Below are positions 21,752-31,517 of a stretch of 64,000 nt of DNA, one piece after another. Each line of letters opens with the position of its first letter. Position 1 is the first letter of the stretch. A program made the translations under genes and the position numbers. Below the pieces are notes generated by a model. That model was not told the DNA's origin and did not search any database. It saw only the letters and a program-made list of their open reading frames with translations. Origin of the DNA: an uncultured Cellulophaga sp. (GTDB taxonomy: Bacteria; Bacteroidota; Bacteroidia; Flavobacteriales; Flavobacteriaceae); assembly GCA_947492955.1 (NCBI GenBank), contig CANLOV010000003.1, positions 276,592 to 340,591 on the forward strand, read 5' to 3'.

Positions 21752-23533
21752 TTATTGATCAAGACGTTCTAATACTATAACACTATATGTTTCGTCATCG
21801 TTTAAATGTTTTAACTCTACACGATCACCAGTCTCAGATGCTGTAACAAACTTCCAATCATTAGTTATTAATCCTTGAAAAGGTGAATCTCCTGCAAAAT
21901 TTAAGTACACTTTTAAATTGTAATCAATATCCATAAGTACTCGCCATACACCTACTCCTCCTGGTGTTCCTAAGCTTGTATTAACAATTGTAGTTTGATT
22001 ATTTAATTGTAGGCTTATAGTTTTATCCTCAAATAAATCTGTTTTATCTTCTTCTCCTTTAAAATATGATGCTACAACCCAATCTTCTCCTTTTAATACA
22101 TTTTTAAGCCCAGAAATTTCAGCGTTTGTATCACCATCATCACATAACCTTTCTAAGATAAGTTCATAATTTGTGCCTTCTATATTAAATTGTAAACGCT
22201 TATTTCTTAAATCTGACAACAACCACTCAAAACTTACCTCTTGCTCATCTTCCATAATAATAGCCATTACTAGTTTACCTTCTTGGTTGGTAGTTATAGC
22301 CCATGTTCCATTACTAACCGCATGACCATTAGTTAAAATAACTAAACCATCTGATTTAAATTCAAAGGCTAAGCCTAATAAACGGTCTATATTTTCATTA
22401 TTTAATTTTACTTTTTGGATTATCCACGCACATTCTTTTAAAACTTCTCTTAATGTATCTGGCGAAGAAGTATCTGGTAAATCACATGCCTTTTTCATAA
22501 CAATTTTATTCCCACCTTCTGCAAATAATTTAATTTTACCTGGCTCTAATTCATAGATAAACCAATCTAATGTAAAATCTACTAATTCCTCGAACTCTAA
22601 TTTTAATAGTACTCTAAAATCGCTTACTCTAGTATTCCAAGTTCCTGTAAGCATTTCTCCATTTCTTCCTTTAACTTTTACTACCCCATCTTCTGTAAAG
22701 TTCATTACATACTCAAAATACTGTTCTCTTTGGCTTTGGTTATCTCTTTGTACATCATAAACTAACCAAGGACACTGTACTAAATAGTTATCTAAACGTT
22801 CTTTTGTAAAATCATCATCGTTATGATCATCATCATCATCCTCATCACACATACCTTTAGCTCTCTCTATTGCTGCAGCTAATTCTTCGTTATTATTTAC
22901 CATAGTTTTAGTACCATCATACAACTCTAATTCTACAGGAAAATCGATACTTACAATATCATTATCATCTAAGCCAGCAAAAAATCTTCTTAATTCTTTA
23001 TCGCTATTTACAGTTACGTTACCTGTTTGCTCTCTATTAATATCAAAAGTGTATAATTTAATAGGGTATACAAAATCGATACACTCAATATCATCGTCGT
23101 TACCACCTTCTACACATTCTTCTGCTATGGCACGCAAATCTTCTTTCCCATTAATTACAATCTCTGTAAAATCTGCAAGGGTTACTGTAATAGGAAAAAT
23201 AAATTCTAATACATCTATATCATCATCAACAGCATCAAAAAGTTCTTCTATTGTTTTTAAATCTTCGATAGCATCTATAGTTACATCTAAACCTTTTACC
23301 GTTACCGTGTAAGGGAATTTAACCGCAAAACAACTGGCTCCATCTACTATATTATCAAAAGAACCATCATTAGCAGCGGTATTTGTTACCAGCTTTGCTG
23401 TAGTAGAATTTGCTGTAATGGTTTCTTGTTCGTTTGGTTCTGTTACATCTTCGAATTCATCTTGACACGAAGTGAAAGTTAATGCCATCATAAGTAGGCT
23501 TGTGCATGCTAAGAATTTAATTAAATGTTTCAT
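21752..23533 (-). CDS. large acidic lipoprotein with two classes of internal repeats
   Basis: Signal/lipobox MKHLIKFLACTSLLMMALTFTSCQDE; repeated 'FP.TV' units, CDEDDDDDHNDDD linker, three about 110-aa C-terminal units. Confidence 0.85.
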   Translation of the reverse strand: MKHLIKFLACTSLLMMALTFTSCQDEFEDVTEPNEQETITANSTTAKLVTNTAANDGSFDNIVDGASCFAVKFPYTVTVKGLDVTIDAIEDLKTIEELFDAVDDDIDVLEFIFPITVTLADFTEIVINGKEDLRAIAEECVEGGNDDDIECIDFVYPIKLYTFDINREQTGNVTVNSDKELRRFFAGLDDNDIVSIDFPVELELYDGTKTMVNNNEELAAAIERAKGMCDEDDDDDHNDDDFTKERLDNYLVQCPWLVYDVQRDNQSQREQYFEYVMNFTEDGVVKVKGRNGEMLTGTWNTRVSDFRVLLKLEFEELVDFTLDWFIYELEPGKIKLFAEGGNKIVMKKACDLPDTSSPDTLREVLKECAWIIQKVKLNNENIDRLLGLAFEFKSDGLVILTNGHAVSNGTWAITTNQEGKLVMAIIMEDEQEVSFEWLLSDLRNKRLQFNIEGTNYELILERLCDDGDTNAEISGLKNVLKGEDWVVASYFKGEEDKTDLFEDKTISLQLNNQTTIVNTSLGTPGGVGVWRVLMDIDYNLKVYLNFAGDSPFQGLITNDWKFVTASETGDRVELKHLNDDETYSVIVLERLDQ

Positions 23534-23619
23534 AATGATTTGGATTATTTTTAGTTTCTATACCAATGAAACAACTATCTCTAAAAATACCCTACTTATT
23601 TTTTTATTTATTTTTAAGA

Positions 23620-23627
23620 TATCTTTG
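23620..23627 (+). promoter_or_regulatory. candidate -7 element TATCTTTG upstream of ECF sigma gene
   Basis: TAnnTTTG match 15 nt before the GTG start. Confidence 0.35.
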
Positions 23628-23641
23628 AAAAAAAACAAATA

Positions 23642-24154
23642 GTGGCATCTAAAAATAATAATTCTGTTTGTGAAGATAAGGTATACAGCCATATCTTTAC
23701 TACTAATGCAAAAACGGTTTTTAATTATATATATTATAAGTTTGGCAACGAAGAAAAGGCTAACGATGCTGTGCAAGAAGCTTTTTTAAAATTATGGGAG
23801 AATTGCGCTAAAGTAAGTCCCGAAAAAGCAAAATCGTATGTATATACTATTGCCAACAACCTATACTTAAATGTATTAAAAGCGGAAAAAGTACGTCTTA
23901 AACATGCCGATAAAACCTTAAAAGTATCTAATGAGTCTCCAGAATTTATATTAGAACATAAAGAATACCAGGACAAATTAGATGCTGCCCTTAATAGTTT
24001 ACCAGAAAACCAACGCACTACTTTTTTATTGAATAGAATTGATGGAAAAAAATATGCTGAGATTGCCGAAATGGAAGGTGTTAGTATAAAGGCTATTGAA
24101 AAACGAATGCATTTAGCTCTAAAATCTCTTAGAGAAAAAATTGATGGTATATAA
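23642..24154 (+). CDS. ECF RNA polymerase sigma factor (FecI-like, GTG start)
   Basis: Sigma70 r2 (EEKANDAVQEAFLKLWEN) and r4 (RTTFLLNRIDGKKYAEIAEMEGVSIKAIEKRMHLALKSLREK). Confidence 0.93.
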   Translation: MASKNNNSVCEDKVYSHIFTTNAKTVFNYIYYKFGNEEKANDAVQEAFLKLWENCAKVSPEKAKSYVYTIANNLYLNVLKAEKVRLKHADKTLKVSNESPEFILEHKEYQDKLDAALNSLPENQRTTFLLNRIDGKKYAEIAEMEGVSIKAIEKRMHLALKSLREKIDGI

Positions 24155-24280
24155 ATTAGTTGGTAGTGAAAATAAAAAAACTAAACTTAAAATCTGCTCT
24201 CTAACTTTTTCTAATTTTATAAAATAGAAAAGTAGGGTTTTTAGATTTTAAATTGTTATTCATATATAAAGCATAAGATC

Positions 24281-25195
24281 ATGCAAGAAAATTATTTAGC
24301 AAAATGGCTTAACGGTGAGCTTTCTGAAGCTGAGTTGTCGGAATTTAAAAAAACCGATGAATACGCTTCGTATCAGAAAATTATTGAAGCATCTACATTT
24401 TTAGAAGCTCCAAAATTTGATACTGAAAAAGCCTTAATAGATATTAAAGTAAAACAACAAAATAATAATAGTGTTAAAGTTGTAAAATTAAGTCCTATTA
24501 AAAAATTAATGAGAGTAGCTGCTGCAATTGCCATTCTTATTACTGGAACTTACTTTTACATGAACTCTTTAAACGAAACTATTACAACACTATATGCTGA
24601 ACGCACAGAAATTACACTTCCAGATAATTCTGAAGTAGTTTTAAATGCCGACTCTAAAGTTAGTTATAGTATAAAAAATTGGGATACCAAAAGGAACATA
24701 GATTTAGATGGTGAAGCTTATTTTAAAGTTGCTAAAGGAAAACGTTTTACAGTAGCTACAGACGCAGGTACTGTTAGTGTTTTAGGAACACAATTTAATG
24801 TAACACAAAGAGATGGCATTTTTAAAGTTACTTGTTTTGAAGGGCTTGTTAGCGTACTTTTTAACAACAAAGAAACTAAGTTACCTGCCGGTACATCTTT
24901 TTTAGTTGTTAACGGACAAATTAAAGACATTAAGGCTCCCAACACATCTGAACCATCATGGATTAACAACGAAAGTTCTTTTAAAAGTATTCCTTTATCT
25001 TATGTTTTAAACGAATTAAAAAGACAGTATAATATAACTGTTGAAACTAAAAATATTAACACAGATAAATTATTTACTGGTAGCTTTAGTAACACTAATA
25101 TAGACTTAGCTTTAAAAAGTATTAGTGTTCCCGCTCAAATAAAATTTAAATTAGAGGGGAATAAAGTACTATTCTATGCTGAAAAGACGCATTAA
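24281..25195 (+). CDS. FecR family anti-sigma factor
   Basis: FecR domain ITLPDNSEVVLNADSKVSY...ATDAGTVSVLGTQFNV; single TM; directly after ECF sigma gene. Confidence 0.93.
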   Translation: MQENYLAKWLNGELSEAELSEFKKTDEYASYQKIIEASTFLEAPKFDTEKALIDIKVKQQNNNSVKVVKLSPIKKLMRVAAAIAILITGTYFYMNSLNETITTLYAERTEITLPDNSEVVLNADSKVSYSIKNWDTKRNIDLDGEAYFKVAKGKRFTVATDAGTVSVLGTQFNVTQRDGIFKVTCFEGLVSVLFNNKETKLPAGTSFLVVNGQIKDIKAPNTSEPSWINNESSFKSIPLSYVLNELKRQYNITVETKNINTDKLFTGSFSNTNIDLALKSISVPAQIKFKLEGNKVLFYAEKTH

Positions 25196-27728
25196 ACATT
25201 TTCTTTTTATTGTAGTAATACTTTGCTTAAATATTACTACCACTTTGGGGCAAGATAAAACCTTAGCCCCAAAACTTCTTATTACTTATTTACATGAATT
25301 AGAGTTAGCCTATAATATTAAATTTTCATATGTAGATGAAGATATAAAAGCGATTAAACTACAAGCATCTAATAGCGAAGAATTAAAAGATATCTTAACT
25401 AATATTGAAGCCCAAACAAAACTTAAAATAAAAAAAATAGATAGTCGTTATTATTCCTTATTTAAAAGTACTACATTGGATGTATGCGGTGCTATTTTAG
25501 ATAATTTTAAAATACCTCTTAGTAGCGCTAGTATTGAAATTTTAGATACTAAAATTGCTACAACCACCAATATTAATGGAGAATTTTATTTTAAAAATAT
25601 TCCCAGACAAGCTGTTATACGTATTAAACACTTAGGATTTAAAACAAAATTTATTACTGCGGAATACTTAATAAAACAAGACTCTTGCACCTCTATATTA
25701 TTAAGCCCTTATTACCAACAGTTAGAAGAAATTGTTGTGATACAATTTTTAACTACCGGTTTAACCAAACACAAAGATGCAAGTATACAATTAAACACCA
25801 ATGATTTTGGCATTTTACCTGGATTAATAGAGCCCGATGTATTACAGACCGTACAAGCACTTCCGGGCATTAAAAGTATAGACGAAACAGTATCTAATAT
25901 TAATATTAGAGGTGGTACCAACGACCAGAATTTAATTTTATGGGATGGTATTAAAATGTATCAATCTGGTCACTTTTTTGGGCTAATATCTGCCTTTAAC
26001 CCTTATTTAACCAATAAAGTTACCCTCATTAAAAATGGTACTAGTGCCAAATACGGAGATGGTGTTAGTGGAATAGTTAATATGGAAACCAATAATGAAA
26101 TTAAAACTAATTTCTTTGGTGGTGGCGGTTTAAATTTAATTGGAGGAGATGTATACGGACAATTACCTATTAGCAAAAAATTAGCTTTTCAGTTTTCAGC
26201 ACGACGTTCCATTACTGATTTTTTAGATACTCCTATTTACAATCGATTTTCTGATAGGGTTTTTCAAGATAGTGACATTAATAAAAACAATACCAGCGAT
26301 TTTAATGTAATACAAAACGAGACCTTTTATTTTTATGATTTTACAGGAAAACTATTGTATAATATAAACCCTAATCATAAACTAAAAGTTAGTTTTATTA
26401 ACTCTAACAACAATCTAGATTATACCGAATCTGTTGTAGAAAATAATAGAGGCAGTAATAGTAAATTAGACCAAACCAATATATCTGTTGGTGCTAGTTT
26501 AGAAAGCAATTGGTCTTCTAAATTATCTACACATATAAACACCTACTCTACTCGTTATAATTTAAATTCTGAAAATATAACCGCAAATACAAACCAAACG
26601 CTATTTCAAAAAAACGAAGTTTTAGAAACTGCAATTCAGCTAAACACTAACTATAGTGTTTCTAATACGCTAAATTGGTTAAATGGTTATCATTTTAATG
26701 AAGTAGGCATTACCAATACTACTAATGTAAGCCTCCCCCCTTTTAAAAGCAATATAAAAGGAGTTATTAGAACTCATGCTTTATATTCCGAAATAAATTA
26801 TACCTCTAACAACAAAAAATTAAATGCAAAAGCAGGGCTTAGGTTTAATGCTATAGAAAATATAAATAACACATTTAACGACCAGATTTTAGAACCTAGA
26901 ATTAATATTAATTACAAACTAGCTAAAAATTTATATGCCGAGCTTCTGGGAGAATATAAAAACCAAACTACCAACCAAATTATTGATTTAAAACAAAACT
27001 TTTTAGGTATAGAAAAACGTAGGTGGATATTATCTGATGGTGATTCTTTGCCTATTACAAAAAGTAAACAATTTTCTTTAGGCTTTAACTACAATAAAAA
27101 AGATTTATTTATTGGTTTAGAAGGCTTTTACAAAAGAGTAAACGGCATTAGCACTACAACACAAGGTTTTCAGAACCAAGACCATTTTAATGGAGAAATA
27201 GGCAGCTATACTGCAAAAGGTATTGAGTTTTTAATTAATAAAAAAACAAAAACATTTAGCACTTGGTTTAGCTACACATACAATATTAACAACTATACGT
27301 TTAAAGATATTACACCCAATACTTTTCCTAATAATTTAGACAATAGGCATACTGCTTCTTTCGCTAGCGCATATACTTATAAAAATATAAAACTAAGTTT
27401 AGGTATTAATTATAAATCTGGAAGCCCATATACGCAACCATTAGCAGAAAACCCTATAAATCTAAATAATTTCCCTAACACTATTAATTACAAAGAACCT
27501 AATAGCGCTAGATTACCACATTATTTTAGAGCTGATGCTTCTGCCATCTATAGTTTTACTATTAATTCTAAAATAAAGGCATCTGCTGGTGCTTCTGTTT
27601 TAAATTTACTAAGTAGAAAAAACATTTTAAATACTTATTACAGACTAAATACTAACAACGAAATAGAAACTATAGAAAGTGTATCTTTAGGTATTACTCC
27701 TAACTTAAATTTTAGAGTGAGGTTTTAA
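25176..27728 (+). CDS. TonB-dependent receptor with STN and carboxypeptidase-like domains
   Basis: STN-like N-terminus, CarboxypepD_reg segment, plug NINIRGGTNDQNLILWDG, barrel ending NFRVRF. Confidence 0.92.
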   Translation: MLKRRIKHFLFIVVILCLNITTTLGQDKTLAPKLLITYLHELELAYNIKFSYVDEDIKAIKLQASNSEELKDILTNIEAQTKLKIKKIDSRYYSLFKSTTLDVCGAILDNFKIPLSSASIEILDTKIATTTNINGEFYFKNIPRQAVIRIKHLGFKTKFITAEYLIKQDSCTSILLSPYYQQLEEIVVIQFLTTGLTKHKDASIQLNTNDFGILPGLIEPDVLQTVQALPGIKSIDETVSNINIRGGTNDQNLILWDGIKMYQSGHFFGLISAFNPYLTNKVTLIKNGTSAKYGDGVSGIVNMETNNEIKTNFFGGGGLNLIGGDVYGQLPISKKLAFQFSARRSITDFLDTPIYNRFSDRVFQDSDINKNNTSDFNVIQNETFYFYDFTGKLLYNINPNHKLKVSFINSNNNLDYTESVVENNRGSNSKLDQTNISVGASLESNWSSKLSTHINTYSTRYNLNSENITANTNQTLFQKNEVLETAIQLNTNYSVSNTLNWLNGYHFNEVGITNTTNVSLPPFKSNIKGVIRTHALYSEINYTSNNKKLNAKAGLRFNAIENINNTFNDQILEPRININYKLAKNLYAELLGEYKNQTTNQIIDLKQNFLGIEKRRWILSDGDSLPITKSKQFSLGFNYNKKDLFIGLEGFYKRVNGISTTTQGFQNQDHFNGEIGSYTAKGIEFLINKKTKTFSTWFSYTYNINNYTFKDITPNTFPNNLDNRHTASFASAYTYKNIKLSLGINYKSGSPYTQPLAENPINLNNFPNTINYKEPNSARLPHYFRADASAIYSFTINSKIKASAGASVLNLLSRKNILNTYYRLNTNNEIETIESVSLGITPNLNFRVRF

Positions 27729-27755
27729 TTTGCATGAAGTACACTTATTAGTAAA

Positions 27756-28547
27756 CTACTTACTAAAATCAAAATTTAGCATCCGTTTCATAATACTATA
27801 CAATTCAGGGAAATCTCTCTTAAAAACAGCTGGAGTTTCTATATAATTTTCGACTGCAACGGCAAAAAACTCGTGTATATTAGTTCTTCCATAGGCTCTA
27901 AAATAAGTTGTAGTTTCTAACTTATTTAAAAAGTCTTTACTGGTATACATGCGTTTTAATTTTCGTAACCCGTGCATAAAAGACCAGCCCTGGAAAGATT
28001 GTTTATTTAACACATTAAAACTAATAGCATGCGCAAATTCGTGCACCGCTAAATTTACATTATCGTTAGGTATTTTAAATCCATGAAATAATTGTTCCGC
28101 AGAAAACACAACTATTTTTAAAGCAGGGTTGTATTCTCCATAATGATTTTGCCTGGTAAATACAGAATAATAATATGTTGGATAAATAATAATACGCTTT
28201 ATGGATAACACCATAAAATCTCGCATTCCCATAGTTAACATGGCAACAGTAGCACTTAATAACAATTTAATATCATCTTGCTTTTCTACATCTTCATGAA
28301 AAACAATTTTCTTACGGCTTCTAAATCGTAGGAGTCTTTTTTTAAATTTCTTCTTATTAGTATCAGATAATTTTCCGTAGAAAGGCAAATTAACACTAAT
28401 TAATGTCTCCTCCTCTTTAGTTAACGCTGGCAACTTTTTAAACGGATTTAAAAAAAATAAATCTAGCGCATAATAAATTATGTATCCTAAAAAAAAGACG
28501 ATAAAAAAAAGTGCTGCTAATGCAAATACTTGTTCGGTTGTAATCAT
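27756..28547 (-). CDS. MtfA-like zinc-dependent peptidase
   Basis: VNLAVHEFAHAISF, FAVAVENYIETPAVF. Confidence 0.88.
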   Translation of the reverse strand: MITTEQVFALAALFFIVFFLGYIIYYALDLFFLNPFKKLPALTKEEETLISVNLPFYGKLSDTNKKKFKKRLLRFRSRKKIVFHEDVEKQDDIKLLLSATVAMLTMGMRDFMVLSIKRIIIYPTYYYSVFTRQNHYGEYNPALKIVVFSAEQLFHGFKIPNDNVNLAVHEFAHAISFNVLNKQSFQGWSFMHGLRKLKRMYTSKDFLNKLETTTYFRAYGRTNIHEFFAVAVENYIETPAVFKRDFPELYSIMKRMLNFDFSK

Positions 28548-28576
28548 TAACCAAACATAATAAAAGTAAATTACTA

Positions 28577-30484
28577 TTACATGCGTTCTGGCACCTGTAT
28601 CCCTAATAATTTAAAAGCAGATGCTATTACCTCTCCTACTTTTTTGGCTAATTGTATTCTAAAAACTTTCTTTTGCTCATCTGTTTCTGGTAAAATAGGC
28701 ACATTCTGATAAAAAGAATTGAACTCTTTTACCAAATCATAAGTATAATTTGCAATAATTGCCGGACTATAATTAGCTGCTGCTAATTGTATGGTTTCTG
28801 GAAAAAGCTGTAGTTGCTTTAACAACTCTTTTTCTTTTTCGTGTAATGCTATAGTAGTATTAATAGCTCCTAAAACTATACCTGTATCATTTGCTTTGCG
28901 AACAATAGATTGTATTCTTGCATAGGTATACTGAATAAAAGGTCCTGTATTACCTTGAAAATCTACCGATTCTTCTGGATTAAAAAGAATACGCTTTTTA
29001 GGGTCTACTTTCAAAATATAATATTTTAAAGCCCCCATACCTATTACCTTGTATAACTCTTTCTTTTCGGTATCCGAATAATCTTCTAACTTCCCTAATT
29101 CTTCAGAAATGGCCGCGGCAGTATTTGTCATATCTTCCATTAAATCATCTGCATCAACCACGGTACCTTCTCTACTTTTCATTTTTCCACTAGGTAAATC
29201 TACCATTCCGTAACTTAAATGAAATAGCTTTTCTGCCCATGAAAACCCTAACTTTTTAAGAATTAAAAACAATACTTTAAAATGGTAATCTTGCTCATTA
29301 CCAACGGTGTAAACCATTCCGTTTACATCTGGGTTGTTTTTAACACGTTGTATGGCTGTACCGATATCTTGCGTCATATAAACCGCAGTACCATCTGATC
29401 GTAGAACTATCTTTTCATCTAAACCTTCATCGGTTAAATCTATCCAAACGCTACCATCTTCTTTTCTGTAAAAAACTCCCTTTTCCAAACCATCTGCAAC
29501 AACATCTTTTCCTAACAAGTAGGTATCGCTCTCATAATATAATTGGTCAAAATCTACGCCTAAATTTTTATACGTAACATCGAACCCATCATAAACCCAA
29601 CCATTCATGGTTTTCCATAGACTCACAACTTCTTCGTCACCAGCTTCCCATTTTTTTAGTAGATTTTTTGTATCTAATCCTAATCCACTATAATTATTAA
29701 AATATGTATCCTTATATATTTTTTTAAAATATCGTAAAATCTCAATTATATCAGAATTCTTATCTAACGAATTTTCTTTAATAAATTCTTGTCCTTCCTT
29801 TGATGTTTCAATAAAAATTTTCAAAGCAGATTTACCTTCTTCAATATCAAACCAATCTGAAAACTCTTTTTGAAATTCCTGCTCAAACCTAACATAATAG
29901 TTTCCTACTAACTTATCCCCTTTTAAACCTGTACTCTCTGGTGTTTCTCCATTTCCAAAACGCTGCCATGCCAACATACTTTTACAAATATGTATACCTC
30001 TATCATTTATAATCTGCGTTTTATATATTTTTTTACCAGAAGCCTTTATAATTTCTGCTACAGCATAGCCTAATAAATTATTACGTATGTGTCCTAGGTG
30101 TAATGGCTTATTGGTATTAGGCGAAGAATATTCTACCATTACAGCATCTGCATCGGTAGCTGTAACATAACCAAAATTAGCAACATCATTAACAGAAGTA
30201 AAAAAATCTAAGTAAAAAGAATCACTTATTACTAAATTTAAAAACCCTTTTACTACATTAAAATTAACAACCTCAGCAACATTTTCTTTTAAAAAAGTTC
30301 CTATTTGTTCTCCTATTTGTACAGGGTTTCCTTTTACAAAACGTAAAATTGGAAAAACAACTACGGTAATATCTCCCTCAAAATCCTTTCTTGTAGGCTG
30401 AAACTCTACCGTTGGTAAATCTATTGCATAAATAGCTTTTACAGCTTCTTGTACTTTTGCACTTAAAATGGCTTGGATGTTCAT
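28577..30484 (-). CDS. argS: arginine--tRNA ligase
   Basis: VEYSSPNTNKPLHLGHIRNNLLG (HIGH) and LPSGKMKSREG. Confidence 0.97.
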   Translation of the reverse strand: MNIQAILSAKVQEAVKAIYAIDLPTVEFQPTRKDFEGDITVVVFPILRFVKGNPVQIGEQIGTFLKENVAEVVNFNVVKGFLNLVISDSFYLDFFTSVNDVANFGYVTATDADAVMVEYSSPNTNKPLHLGHIRNNLLGYAVAEIIKASGKKIYKTQIINDRGIHICKSMLAWQRFGNGETPESTGLKGDKLVGNYYVRFEQEFQKEFSDWFDIEEGKSALKIFIETSKEGQEFIKENSLDKNSDIIEILRYFKKIYKDTYFNNYSGLGLDTKNLLKKWEAGDEEVVSLWKTMNGWVYDGFDVTYKNLGVDFDQLYYESDTYLLGKDVVADGLEKGVFYRKEDGSVWIDLTDEGLDEKIVLRSDGTAVYMTQDIGTAIQRVKNNPDVNGMVYTVGNEQDYHFKVLFLILKKLGFSWAEKLFHLSYGMVDLPSGKMKSREGTVVDADDLMEDMTNTAAAISEELGKLEDYSDTEKKELYKVIGMGALKYYILKVDPKKRILFNPEESVDFQGNTGPFIQYTYARIQSIVRKANDTGIVLGAINTTIALHEKEKELLKQLQLFPETIQLAAANYSPAIIANYTYDLVKEFNSFYQNVPILPETDEQKKVFRIQLAKKVGEVIASAFKLLGIQVPERM

Positions 30485-30585
30485 TAAATAGTAATGTTTA
30501 AGGCTGCAAAACTAAGCATTTTTTACTTTTATTCTTTTCTAAATCCTAGCTTATTAAATGATGCTATAAATAGTATTATAAAAAT

Positions 30586-30611
30586 AAATTTTCAGTAATT
30601 ACTGAAAATTT
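30586..30611. promoter_or_regulatory. operator-like perfect palindrome upstream of GbsR/MarR gene
   Basis: AAATTTTCAGTAATTACTGAAAATTT, perfect 26-bp palindrome 24 nt before the ATG. Confidence 0.8.
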
Positions 30612-30635
30612 AGAAATTATTATTATATTTGTTTC

Positions 30636-31139
30636 ATGGAATACAAAGAAGCTAAAGATAAGTTTATAAATACATGGGGCAGTTTAGGCTCTTTATGGGG
30701 TATTAACAAAGCTATGGCGCAAATACAATCCTTGCTTTTTATTTCTACCAAGCCTTTATCTATGGAAGAGATTATGGAAGAGTTACATATATCTAGAGGT
30801 AATACAAGCATGAATATTCGTCAGTTAATAGATTGGGGAATTGTTACTAAAGAATTAATTCCTGGTGAACGCAAAGAGTTTTTTACCACAGAGAAAGATG
30901 TACAAGAATTAGCCAGAATTGTAGCTAAAGAAAGAAGCAGAAGAGAAATAAAACCTGTTATAAAAGTTTTAGAAGAAGTCTCTACTATTAAGGATGACGG
31001 CACAGAAAAAACCAGAGAACTTATAAAACAAACAAAAGCATTACACGATTTAGCTGCAACGGCAGATAGCATGCTAAATAAAATGGTAAACCAAAAACAA
31101 AACTGGATAACTAAGTCTATCTTAAAATTTGTGAAATAA
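30636..31139 (+). CDS. GbsR/MarR family transcriptional regulator
   Basis: LSMEEIMEELHISRGNTSMNIRQLIDWGIVTKELIPGERKEFFT wHTH; size as GbsR/MarR family. Confidence 0.9.
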   Translation: MEYKEAKDKFINTWGSLGSLWGINKAMAQIQSLLFISTKPLSMEEIMEELHISRGNTSMNIRQLIDWGIVTKELIPGERKEFFTTEKDVQELARIVAKERSRREIKPVIKVLEEVSTIKDDGTEKTRELIKQTKALHDLAATADSMLNKMVNQKQNWITKSILKFVK

Positions 31140-31152
31140 AAAAATTTAAATC

Positions 31153-31178
31153 AAACTTTCAGTATTTTCTGAAAGTTT
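31153..31178. promoter_or_regulatory. second copy of inverted-repeat operator
   Basis: AAACTTTCAG-TATTTT-CTGAAAGTTT in the gap between 31139 and 31193. Confidence 0.7.
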
Positions 31179-31192
31179 AAAATAATTAATCT

Positions 31193-31474
31193 ATGAAACA
31201 ACTCATAAAATCAACAAAAGTTATAAATATAATTGCTCTATGCTGTCTAATAATGGGAGCATATGGTCTTATCTTAACAGGAGCTCTTCAAGTATTAGCA
31301 GGAGTTATATTCTTTATCGCTTTTCCAAAAGACAAATACATCCATGTTTATTTAGGTTCTGTTACGTTATTCTTTATTTTTTGGAAGGTTGATACTTTTT
31401 TTGAATGGCAATTTATAATTCCAATACTACTAATGATTTATTTTACTTATATAATTCACTTTAAAAAAATTTAA
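31193..31474 (+). CDS. small hydrophobic membrane protein
   Basis: 93 aa with about three hydrophobic segments; lies between two operator copies. Confidence 0.75.
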   Translation: MKQLIKSTKVINIIALCCLIMGAYGLILTGALQVLAGVIFFIAFPKDKYIHVYLGSVTLFFIFWKVDTFFEWQFIIPILLMIYFTYIIHFKKI

Positions 31475-31480
31475 ACAATA

Positions 31481-31500
31481 CTTTCAATATTTTCTGAAAG
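31481..31500. promoter_or_regulatory. third copy of inverted-repeat operator (one arm degenerate)
   Basis: CTTTCAATATTTTCTGAAAG 17 nt upstream of the desaturase ATG. Confidence 0.65.
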
Positions 31501-31517
31501 TTTAAAACACACAGACT

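Noticed and set aside
22811-22850. ATC/GAT trinucleotide run as a possible phase-variable microsatellite
   Set aside because: Encodes an Asp/His-rich linker in frame; trinucleotide changes would not switch the frame and the run is short and imperfect.
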